Shown piece after piece: positions 1-11,700 of a stretch of 64,000 nt of DNA (the stretch's first letter is position 1; each line of letters opens with the position of its first letter). The notes under the pieces were generated by a model that made no database searches, was not told the origin of the DNA, and was given only the letters and a program-made list of their open reading frames with translations. Source of the DNA: Symbiodinium natans (lineage: Eukaryota; Sar; Dinophyceae; Suessiales; Symbiodiniaceae). Where the stretch lies: NCBI GenBank assembly GCA_905221605.1, contig CAJNDS010002301.1, positions 1,560,192-1,624,191 on the forward strand, given 5' to 3'. The position numbers and the translations under genes are program-made.

Positions 1-290
1 GGAGCAGGCCAGTGGAGCGGTTTAGGGTTTAGGGTTTAGGGTTTAGGGTTTAGGGTCTAGGGTTTAGGGCTAAGGGTTTAGGGTTTAGGGTTTAGGGTTT
101 AGGGCCTGAGGTTGAGGGCTTGAGGGTTTAGAGTTTTGTGGGGTTCAGGGTTTTGGGGTTTAGACTTTTTGAGTTTAGGAGGGGGGGCGGGGGGGGGCTT
201 AGGGTTTAGGGGGTTAGGGGGTTGAGGGTTTAGGGGTTTAGGGATTAGGGATTTAGGGATTTAGGGGTTTAGGGGTTGAGGGTTTAGGCA
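1..290. repeat. Telomere-type TTTAGGG tract with variants
   Basis: TTTAGGG units, pure at first and then mixed with TTGAGGG, GTTTAGGGG and ATTTAGGG variants. As the same repeat occurs throughout the window between exons, this is an interstitial tract and not evidence of a chromosome end. Confidence 0.9.
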
Positions 291-517
291 TGGTTTTATG
301 GAGCTTAGGCCTTCTGGGGCAGGTACGGAGTTTAACGTATGAAGCACAAAAGGCTATAACCCAACAGAAACTGCCACTATAGATGCTTGGGGTTCTCTTG
401 GCCGGACACCTTGGAAACCGGTTTGCGTGTTTAGGTTTTGGGTTCCCAGAACGTATCTCAGGCGGCAGCAGCAGCAGCAGCAGCAGCAGCGGCGGCAGCG
501 GCAGCGGCAGCGGCAGC

Positions 518-553
<36 letters not shown>

Positions 554-720
554 GCAATTGGATTTTCTGCTTCGGGCTGGGGACGAAAGGGGTAGGAAAC
601 GGGCGGACGGGGGGGGGGGGGGGGGGGGGGGGCGCGGGCACGCGTTTTGATGGCTGCTGGGTTGGCAGGGATTGGGAGGCCTTGAACGAGCCGAATCCTG
701 GGTCAGCCTCACATGGCAAG

Positions 721-928
721 ATACCCTAAACCCTAAACCCTAAACCCTAAACCCTAAACCCTAAACCCTAAACCCTAAACCCTAAACCCTAAACCCTAAA
801 CCCTAAACCCTAAACCCTAAACCCTAAACCCTACACCCTAAACCCTAAACCCTAAACCCTAAACCCTAAACCCTACACCCTACACCCTAAACCCTAAACC
901 CTAAACCCTAAACCCTAAACCCTAAACC
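721..928. repeat. CCCTAAA array, about 29 units
   Basis: Almost pure CCCTAAA units with a few CCCTACA variants, inverted relative to the tract at position 1. Between them (about 463-553) is a CAG/CGG microsatellite and at 610-632 a poly-G run. No exon was seen upstream of 1101. Confidence 0.95.
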
Positions 929-1100
929 AATCATCTGATTTGGGTCATTGAATAAACAGTACTTGCTAGCAAAAGTCCTGATGAGCCCTAAACCCCCAGG
1001 GCCGAGCACGTTGAGTTTGAAGCCCCTGAGTTGAGGGTTAGGGATTCAGGGCTGAGGGCTTGTAGGGTTTAGGGACGAAGGTTCCCCTTAACCAGAACAG

Positions 1101-1925
1101 GTCAGCGGCTTGCAGCAGATGCTGGTGGAGCAAAGCTGCCACGATTGCGGGTATGGGTGATCTCTGCCGGAAGGTTGCTTAGGGACAGTACACGGGACAT
1201 CGGAGGCATGTGGGGGGTCGCTCTGAATTCTTGGAGACTGCACTGAATTTTGGTGTATGGCCCTAAACCCGAAACCCGAAACCCTGCAGGGTTTCAGGTT
1301 GCTTGTCTGCGGCACCAGGAAGAAGCCTAAGCTGGAGCAGACGCAGAAGATGGTGGAGGAGATGATGAAGGTGGGGTTGTTAGGGTTTTTAGAGTTTTGA
1401 GGGTTTTGAGGGGTTTGAGGGTTTTTAGGGTTTTTAGGTGTTTTGGGGAACCTTCGAAGATGGAAGAGCTCATGTCTTTTCACAGTGTAGGCTCCTGATG
1501 AATTTTCTAGATTTCCACGCTTCTGCCTAGCCAGGAACACGAGTGACATGTTTTTTTTTTCTCTCTCTCTCTCTCTCTTGTCTCTGTCTTTGTCTTTCTT
1601 TCGTTTGTTGTTTTTTTCTTTCTTTCCCGCTGTCTTTCTTTGCGGATACATCTTCGTGTATTTTGCCGTCCTACTACACGTTTGCAGGGGCAATAGCTAC
1701 TACTCCGTGAAACTCTAAATACCCTAAATTAAACCCTAAACCCTAAACCCCCAGTCCTCTTGCAACTGCGACCAACAGGTGATTGAGGTGGACAAGGCTG
1801 CTGCTCAGGAGGTGTCTACCAAGGTCGCGAAGGAAGAAGCGGAGGCATTCGACGAGTGGTTTAGGGTTTAGGGTTTAGGGTTTAGGGTTTAGGGTTTAGG
1901 GTTTAGGGTCCAGGAGATTCAATCA
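1101..1925 (+). CDS. Dynein stalk coiled coil CC1 exons
   Basis: Four exons (1101-1150, 1319-1370, 1779-1853, 1914-1925) encode the ascending stalk helix. The first reads [11 protein letters not shown], matching the conserved start of CC1. The next read [16 protein letters not shown] and [20 protein letters not shown], followed by a 12-nt microexon (EIQS) leading into [12 protein letters not shown] at 3265. The helix is Lys/Glu/Ala-rich as usual. The donors inferred are GT, GT, GA and GA. The first exon is the least certain because it diverges most from the family. Confidence 0.75.
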
Positions 1926-4900
1926 GACAGGGCAGCGGAGAGGCCCCCAACACCAAGACGTAAACGCAGGGTTTGGGGGGCTCCTGGGGCTTGGGGACGA
2001 AGGATTTCGGTTGAGGCCTTCAAGGCTGAAAGCCCTCTGTATGAAAAAAAAGCAGAGACACTTAGGGTTGAGGGTCGAGGGCTTACAGGACGTTAGGGTT
2101 TTAGGGTTTTTTAGGGTTTGTAGGGCTTTTAGGGCTTTTAGGGTTTTTAGGGTTTTTAGGGTTGTTAGGGTTTTTAGGGTTTTAGGGTTGTTAGGGTTCA
2201 AAGGGTTCACAGGGTTTATCGGGTTTGTGCCACAGCCAAGGATGACTGTGGTCACCGAAAATGAAACACTCTGTGGGGTGTAGGGCTTAGGGTTTTAGGG
2301 TTTAGCCCCCCACCCCCCCCCCCACCTCCCCCCGCCTCCGCCCGCCTGCCCGTGGGAACTCTTTTATGCCTTCATCACAGAAGCTCGATGCCAACCCGGA
2401 AGCTGAAAACCCCCAACCCCCCACACCCAAGATCCTATAGGAGGCATCCCAACCCGCCAGAAGTGTCTTGCCGAAACCTAAGCCAAATCCCTAAACCCCC
2501 CAGAAAGCCCCTAAAGTTATGCCACACGCCTTCCGGCCGACAGGCCAAGAACAAGGCGCAGGCCACCCAAAATATTAAGGCCGGGCCTGGGGTTTAGGGT
2601 TTAGGGTTTAGAGTTTAGGGTTTAGGGTTTAGGGTCTAGAGTTTAGGGTTTAGGGTTTAGGGTTTGCCCACGCGGTTTGGGGGGGTGCTTCGGGATGTAG
2701 AGCTGGGCTTCCCAGTGGGTTTAGGGTTTGGGGTTTGGTGTCCCCCAAGGAGTAATGTCCAGACGTATGCATGTTATGCATAGATATGTGTATCCATCCA
2801 AGTATCTGCTGTTACTGTGTGACTGGGTTTCATGATTTGTAGGTTTTTTGCTCATTATGTTTGCCGCGGGCTGCGCTGGCCATGTGCTGCAGGCCCCAAG
2901 GATCTCGGATGGATACCTTTATGCGCGCACCAGATTCGGGATTATAGGTTGTTTGAGTTCTATGGGCTCTCATACCTAGTTACGCCGAACAAACTCACCT
3001 GAATACCAGCAGAACTAGAACCCGCAGAACATGATTTATAGGGCTCCCCTCCAAAAGTAAATCCATCTTTGAACTCTTGCACCCTCGCCTGTATAGGCCC
3101 GAAATCGCAACTCCCCCCCCCCCCCCCCCCCCCAACCCGAAACCCTGAACCCTCTTAACACCCCAAACCCTGCGTACCCCCAAACCTAAACCCTAAACCC
3201 GAAACCCTAAACCCCCAACACCCAAAATCCCAAACGCAAAAAACCCAAGAAAATCGATATTCAGGACGACGCCCAGAAGGATCTGGACGAAGCCTTACCG
3301 GCCCTCGATACCGCCGTGCGGTGCTTAGCGCTGGGTTTAGGGTTTAGGGTTTGGGGGGTTCAGGGTTCAGGGTTTAGGGTTCAGGGTTTTAGCTTCAGGG
3401 GTTTGGGTTCGGGGATTGGGAATTAGCCTTGGGGTCGTACGGCCTTAGGGTTAGAGGGCCTTAGGGTTGGGGGGTCATAGGTAGGGTTGGGTTGTTTGGT
3501 CCCAACAGTAAATTGTTGTGGCAGGGTTTTCAATTCCTGGATGGGCCTTCGGGGTTTTCGATCTGTTCCTCTCCTTGCGTCCCTTTGCCTCCCTTCATGT
3601 TGGAAAGTTCTGCTTTACAACGTTTTGGTAGGGGGGGGACATCCCAATCCGGAGTTCGGCAGGCTGCCAGGTGCTGGCCTATGATGCCCCAAACAGAGCG
3701 GGGGACACTGGCAAAACCAGCCTGGAGCTTCCCCAAGCCCCTAAACCCTCAGCCCCAAGCCCTAAACCCTAAAGTCTAACCTCTAAACCCATAAGCCCTA
3801 AACCCTAAAGCCCAAAACCTTAAGCTCTATAAGTCCTCCATCCGACGCCCTTCGTCCTCTAAACCAGCTATTTATTCATATATATATATATATATAGATA
3901 TACATGTATATACATATATATATATTATTTGTTTATAGTGTGTATATATATATAGTATATATATATTGGGTTCGGCCGGTCCACACTAACAGTCAAATAA
4001 CGCCGTGGCCTTATAACACACAGGCCAAAAATAGCACCAGGAATCCCAGTCAATTTTAGCATTTACCGGGTGCTTATTTTTGTGGGTCTGCTGGTGGTGA
4101 CTGTTAGTCACATAGCAGCAGAAATAGCACCAGAAATAGCACAAACAATAGCACAAAAAATAGCACCAGAAATAGCGCCAGGAATAGCACAAAAAATAGC
4201 ACCAGAAATAGCACAAACAATAGCACCAGAAATAGCACCAGGAATCCCAGTCAATTTTATCAGCTTAGCATTTACCGGGTGCTGTTTTTTGTGGGTCTGC
4301 TGATGGTGATTGTTAGTCACATAGCACCAGCAACAGCACCAGAAATAGCACCAGAAATATCACAAACAATAGCACAAAAAATAGCACCAGAAATAGCACA
4401 AACAATAGCACAAAAAATAGCACCAGAAATAGCACCAGGAATAGCACAAAAAAATGCGCCAGAAATAGCACCAGAAATAGCACCAGGAATAGCACCAGGA
4501 ATAGCAGGAATCTCAGTCAATTTTTTGGCATTTACCGGGTGCTTTTATTTGTGGGTCTGCTGGTGGTGACTGTTAGTGTGGACCGGCCGAACCCAATATA
4601 TATACATATATCGTGCTCCCTTAGGTGGCATGTCTGAAGAAGTTGAAGGCCGACCACATCCGCGAGGTGTGAAGGGAGGGAGGGTTTAGGGGTTTAGGGG
4701 TTTAGGGGTTTAGGGTTTAGGGTTTAGGGTTTAGGGTTTAGGGTTTAGGGTTTAGGGGTTTAGGGTTTAGGGTTTAGGGTTTAGTGTTTCGGGTTTAGGG
4801 TTAGGGTTTCGGTTTTAGGGGTTGATGGGCTCTTGAAACTGATCAGGCTTGTTGCGGGTTTTACATAGGTTTCGGGCTTTTGGGGGTTAGGGCGTTTAGG

Positions 4901-7900
4901 GGTTTGGGTGTATGGGGCTTGGGCTTATAGGCTTTACAGGTTTACAGCGTAAAGGGTTTATACCCTAAACCCTAAACCCTAAACCCTAAACCCTACACCC
5001 TAAACCCTAAACTCTAAACCCTAAACCCAAACCCCAGGGCGTAGGGTTTGTTCAAGACTCAAGGTGTCATTCCGAGGAGAGGCAGAGTATGCGCAGGGAA
5101 TTGAAGAACTAGATACCTTGTATCTCCTCTAAGGGACCATGTTGTGGTCCCAAAATTCCCGTTTCAGAGATGTGTATGTATGTACATCGGGCCTGAGCTT
5201 GGTCTCTTGAGGTTTGGGGTGTCAGGCCTGCCCAGGCTTGTATCCCTCAACCCGTCACGTCTGCCTAGGAGACGCCCAGCCTAGGGGGGGGCCTTCGGAA
5301 TTCAAGGGATGAGGGGGGGGGGGGGGGCTTGAATTTAGGGTTTCATCAGGGTTGCCTTAGACCGAGCCTCAGGATATTGGGGGGTTTAGGGGTTTAGGGT
5401 TTAGGGTTTAGGGTTTAGGGTTTTGATGCTAGGCTTGATGGGATGGAGGTGGGTTAGGGGGGTCTAGGAGTTTAGGCTTCAGGGGCCTCGGACTTCCGAC
5501 ACCACGTGTCCCAACATCAGCTACAACCCTAAACCGTCTCATGCCTCCCCTCCGCCCCAAAAAAAATATGCATAAATAGAACATAAATAAATAAATATAT
5601 ATTTTTTCTACCAAAAGAAAACAACATCATCGGGACTGCAGGTGAAGGTGCTTCCGAACCCGCCGGCGGGGGTAAGGCTTGCCACGGAGGCGGTGTGCGT
5701 GATGCCCGCGACCTGAGGGGGTTTTGGCTCTGGGCACAGAAGCTTGCAATAGGGAGTTTTAGGCTAGGGGCTTAAGGGGCTTAAGATGGTTTAAGGGTTT
5801 CGGGTGTAGGGCAATAGGGTTTAGGGTGTTAACTGTTAACAGTTGACGTAGCCTAGCGGCCTAGCATCGGTTGCAATCAGGTCTTCGCGCCTGTTACGGG
5901 GAGTCTGTTAATGGTTGAGTTGGTTGGGGCTTCCCTCCCGATGAAAGACATTTTGTGAGAGGGGCCCTTCCTTGTACCCTAAACCCCAAACTTTTGAACC
6001 CTCAACCCTAAACCCCAAACCCTAAACCCAACAGGGCTTTACAGCCAGGCCCAGCAGGATCCCATGCACAGCCCCGATATCCCAAAACCCCAGATCTTGC
6101 CTGTGTTGGGGAGGAGGGGTTAGGGTTTAGGATTTAGGAAATAGAAGAAATAAACATGTAGGATTCGTTATGTTATTTACTCCTAACTCCTATCTTCATG
6201 CTTTGCTACTTTTATGAGACGTGTTTCACTGTCTTTCTGTTTATAAATGAGACGTCCAGTACCTTTCATGGTCTTTATCCGCGCTGTTGGCTTTTGTCGC
6301 TTTTTCTTTTTTGGATAGGTGGTCAATTTCCTGTAGACAACTTTCTGTCTTGTGGTCGTATCTTGCTGCATGCCGCCTGAGACCTAACTTTTGAGCCGAA
6401 TAGCTAAACCCATGGAAACAGTAACTTTAGTAAAGGCCGTCATCTGGTTTCGCTTGGTAGTTGATCTAAATTTTGGGCTCTCTTGGTGCCCAGAGCTATA
6501 CAGAACATGCCATGAGGCAGACCCTAAACCCTAAACCCTAAACCCTAAACCCTAAACCCTAAACCCTAAACCCCAGCAGGGTCCATGATTTCGATCAGCC
6601 TTGCGGTTGAGGTTTCAACTCAAGCCTGCGGGGGGCCCTGGCCTACGACACCTGATACTTCTGACCCGAAACCCTAAACCCTAAACCCTAAATCCCCTAA
6701 GCCCTAAACCCTAAATCCCCAAGCCCGTAAACCCCCCAAACCCTAAACCTGAACCCTGAATCCTGAATCCTGAGCCCAAACCCCCCAAGCCCTAAACCCG
6801 AAGTCCCCCTCAACCCTAGCCCTGCCTTGTGGTGCTGGGAGGAGGAGAGGGAAGCGGGTTTTGCGCAACCCTAAACCCTAAACCCTAAACCCTAAACCCT
6901 AAACCCTAAACCCTAAACCCTAAACCCTAAACCCTAAACCCTAAACCCTAAACCCTAAACCCTAAGCAGACAGAAGCCTTGTGAATTTAAGCTTCTATGC
7001 AGGAGCTGCAGCACTTCAAACGACAGCAACTCGAGCATCTGCACGAGTTGGACAACAACATTCCCAATCTGCACACACCAACTAGAATCATCACTTTACC
7101 CATTTTTTTGCCTGGGTCAAACCCTAGTGAACCCTAGCCCTAAACCCTAAACCCTAAAACCCTAAACCCTATAACCCTAATCCTTAAGCCCTAAACCCTA
7201 CACCCTAAAACCCTAAACCTTACTGCCAGGCCTGCCCCAAGTAACTCAAAGAATACACGCTTTCTTCTGAAGATTAAGTAGCCAGTGCAGCTCGAGGTGA
7301 AGAAGAATGATCCGAACACTCCGGGCAAGAAGATCGACGACTACTGGGAGACGAGCCAGAAGGAGACCTTCATGTTTAGGGTTTAGGGTTTAGGGTTTAG
7401 GGTTTCGGCTTTAGGATTGAGGGTTTAGGGGTTTGAGATTGAGGGTTTCGGACTGAGGGTTTGGGTGTTTGAGATTTAGCTTTTTTTGTTTACGTCAAAA
7501 AAACCCTAAAAAGGGTTTGTAACGTTAAAAAACCCTATTTAGGACCTATAGGATTTCGGACGTGTCAACGGAGTCTACCTGCACCGAAAGCGATGGCCCC
7601 ACTCTGTCTTGACTAACTGGCTCGACACCCAGAGAGCCCGACACCCTTTGACTACGGAATGTGCTTATATCGAAGTCTTACAACCCTCAACCCCAAACCC
7701 CAAACCCTAAACCCTAAACCCTAAACCCTAAACGGACTATGAGGCTTAGCCCTTGCTGAGCCATGCAGGAGATTCTGAACGATCCCAAGGCACTTCTGGA
7801 CCGGCTTTTCAACTTCGACAAGGACGTGACATTGGTTGAGCCCTAAACCCTAAACCCTAAACCCTAAACCCTAAACCCGAAGGTGCACATGAAGACCGAA

Positions 7901-8693
7901 GACCAGCTAGTATGGTACTCGGGGCCCCCTGCAGATGCTTTCGATTTTGAAGAGGCCGCCATCGACTAGGCAGACGCATGACGCACAGGTGATGTTTGGA
8001 GAAAACGTCCAACAGGGTGTTTTGTTGTACGAACATTGGAGCTCCTGACAAGGACAACATTCCGGATCGTGTCATTCAGGCCAGGCGGCTGTGCTCGTTC
8101 GTGATGCGCGCGTGGGTGGGTGTTCAACAGCATTGGCACCCCAACGAGCCGAGTTCCAGTTTTGTTCAGAGACTTATTCATGACCCTCGCAAGTGTTGAG
8201 GATCAGCTGTCGGGGGAGCGAGGTTCTGGCAGTATAGGATGTGAGCCAGGTCTCTCTGGCTCTAATCTTCATCATCTGCCATGCCATTCCAGCATAAGGG
8301 CCTGCTCCCCTTGCAGGCGATTACACCCTACATGGAAAGAGAGGACTTCGACCCTGTGGCAATCAAGAAGGCAAGGCTTTCGTGCTGGTGACTGCGCACG
8401 CGCTTGCTGTATCAAGCGCTCACATGTAGGAGATGCCTACACGCTGTTGTGACCACATGGCGACCTCATGACTTTCGCCAAAACCTCCAAAACCTCCAAA
8501 ATCCCCAAAGCCACAAAAGCCTGAACCCCGCTGAAGCCCGAAGACTCCTGGAAACAAAGAAGCCTCCTCGTTTCAAGCAGCGCCCGTCGAGGACCTGTAG
8601 ACACCCTGGTACCCTAAGCCCTAAACCCTAACACCCGAACAACCTAACACCCTAACACCCTACACTCTAAACCTAAACCCTAAACCCTAAACC

Positions 8694-8739
<46 letters not shown>

Positions 8740-11700
8740 ACCCTAAACCCTAAACCCCGACCCAGGCCTCCATCGCCTGCGAAGCGATTTGCCTCTGGGT
8801 GGGCGCCATGTACAAGTACCACTTCGTGGCGAAGGAGGGGGGCGGGGGTAGGGGTTTGGGGTTTGGGGTTTGGGGTTTGGGGTTTGGGGTTTAGGGTGCT
8901 CAAGGTTTAGGGGTCATAGTTCTCAGAGAACGAAGGCCAAGGATAACACCCGCCAAGCAAACTTTTCAAGCCATGTAGCAATATGTATACACATACAAAT
9001 ACATACGTACATGTTTATATTTATAATTACATCTTGATATATATATATATATATATATATGTTTATATGTCTATGTTAAAGTTAGATTTCTGTATTTGCA
9101 TGTACACAAATATTGTATATATCTATATATACACACGAAACTATAGATAAATTCACCAGTATACATATGTGTATACATATATATTTGTTTACATACGTAT
9201 GCGCTAGGACTCCGAAGCCCTAAAGACCATAAGCTTCTGAAGCCTGAACACCAAAAAGCCTCTAAACCCTAACCCTTAACCCTTAACCCTGACCCCTAAA
9301 CCCGGACCCCTAAACCCTAAACCCTAAGCGCTGAACCCTAAACCCTAAACCCCAAACCCTAAACCCTTAACCCTTAACCCTTAACCCTAAACCCTAAACC
9401 CTAAACTCTGGGAGGCTGTGGAGCCCAAGCGACAGCTCCTGCGAGAGGCCTTTTGGCTCTTTAGGGTATGGGTGTTTGGTAGTGGTTGGGGTGTTTAGGG
9501 TTATTTAGGGTAATTTAGGGTAGTTTAGTAGTGTTTTGGGGGTTAGTTAGTATATTGTTGAGGGTTGGCCCACGCATGCGTCGAGGGATCCTGTTTGAAG
9601 AGAGTGGCCTAGTCACTTCTGAGATATTCTGGTGTGTGTGTGACAGGTGACTCTTAATCATGGCATTGCCGTACACACCTCAATCAATCTCCCCGGAGCA
9701 GCCAGAAGCCTTGAGTTCTAGGATGCCCAATGGCGACCTTGTTTCCCTTTTTTGGCGGCTATCTACGACGTGCACCCGCGATTATTCTTAGGTTACCGGG
9801 CAAGATTCGATTTCTAAACCCTAGACCCTAGACCCTAAACCCTAAACCCTAAACCCTAAACCCTAAACCCTACGTGCCTCTGAAGCCCTTCCGCCGATGG
9901 GATAGGCCGAAGCCGACCTTGCAGACTGCATGGCCAAGCTGGAGGCGGGGTTAGGGTTTGGGGTTTGGGGTTTGGGGTTTGGGGTTTGGGGTTTGGGGTT
10001 TGGGGTTTGGGGTTTGGGGAGCACCAGTCGAAACACCCCTCCCCCAACAAATTCCGGAATCTCTGAAGCCCTTCATTCGGCGAAGCCCTACCCCTAAACC
10101 CCCAAACCTCTGAGCCCCTAGGTGCTAAACTCCAAACAAAACCCAAACCCTAAACCACAAAAGTCCTCTGAGCCCCCCGAGGCCCCTAAACTCCGAAACA
10201 AAAGCCCCTAAGCCGCCGGGAGTCAAGCTGAGGCCGCCCAGGCTGCCCTCAAGGAGGTTCACGACAAGATCCGGAAGCTGGAGACTGTGGCTTGGGCCGA
10301 TGTCGAATATCTAATATTTTTTTCCAAAAACAAGTGTGTGTGTATATATATATATGCATTATCAGATAGTGATTCTCTATAATATCACTTAGTATATAGT
10401 ATAAAATATGCTGTATGTAACACACAGTATACGGAGGGGGGGAGGGGTTGAGGATTGTGCATTTCGCGTTGAGGGTTTGTGGTTCGGTGTTTGGGTTTTG
10501 GCTAAAGTTATAGGGCTTAGTCGTGCTACTCCCTTAGCTCATCAGCAGGAAGCAGCACTTTACACCGAACAGGTTGAGGGTTTAAGGCTTATCGTTTGGG
10601 GTTTAGGGTTTATATAGGGTCTAGGGTCCAACATGGCTGCCAGTATACCAGCCGCTCAGATGCCTGAAGCAGAGCTGAGGATTACAACCAAGGCGTGGTG
10701 AGAGCCTTAGCTGGGGGGCAAACCGCACAGTGCGAGCCGTGTTACATGGCAAGATGCACCCCTGATGTTTGCAAGACCTTCGGAACTTCCACTTTGCTGC
10801 ATATTCCATTCCACGTGCAGCCCGAAACCCTGCCCTAAACCCTAAACCGTAAACCCTAAACCCTAAACCCCAAACCCTAAACCCTAAACCCTAAACCAGG
10901 CCCAGCAGGAAGGCTTGCAGCAAGACATGGCCCTCTGCGAGATCAAGCTGGAGCGCGCGCCCGCTCCTCAATATGACCAGGGTTTAGGGTTTAGGGTTTA
11001 GGGTTTAGATTTAGGGTTTAGGGTTTGTGCACACTCTCTCTCTCTCTCTTTCTTTGCTCTCTCCTTCGGGGTGTAGGAGCTTGAAGCTTGTTATTGTTTC
11101 GTCTAGTCCGAAGCTCGCAGGCCAGGAACGGCCCGCCCTAACACTCCTAAATCCTTAACCCTTCCCTCACGCTAAGAGACAGCTGCCACAAGGCACAAGC
11201 TCATCGGCGGATTGGGAGGCGAGAAGGCCCATAGCCCAGCTGCACCACGCAGTTACATGGTCCCTTCACATGGGCCCTTGAAAAGGGGACCCCTTATATA
11301 CCCTACACAACCCACGGGCCCATACTTCAGAACCCTTCAAAATAGGTAAGGGACCACATTCAGGGACCATATAACTACCCTGAGAAGGGCGGCGAGTTTC
11401 AATTAGCAAGTAGAATTGGGTTTAGGGTTTTGGGGTTTCGGGTTGGAGTTTTACGGTTCAGGGTTGGGCGCAGAGCTCAGATGAACCGTACGCTCGCGAC
11501 CGACAACCCTGAACCTCAAAACCTAAGCCCGAAGACGAAACCCGAATTGCCACCTCAATGCCTCTACATGGGGTTGAAGAAAATAAGCCCTTATTATAGA
11601 CCCCCAAATAGTAGGATTCCTGTATCATGAGGACCCCAATAAGGTACCCCTAATTTCGGAAGCCCCCAAATCCTGAAGCCCAAAATCTTCGAGGAAAGCT

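Noticed and set aside
1-120. The window start as a chromosome end
   Set aside because: TTTAGGG tracts recur throughout between exons of one gene, and here the tract is short, degenerate and followed by opposite-orientation CCCTAAA.
383-729. Open frames reading poly-Ala, poly-Gln or poly-Ser
   Set aside because: They come from a CAG/CGG microsatellite and a poly-G run that are open in all frames. No flanking exon or family match supports a protein.
3986-4569. Several 60-96 codon frames reading AIAPEIAQ-like repeats
   Set aside because: They arise from the minisatellite inside the 631-bp inverted-repeat element and are open on both strands.
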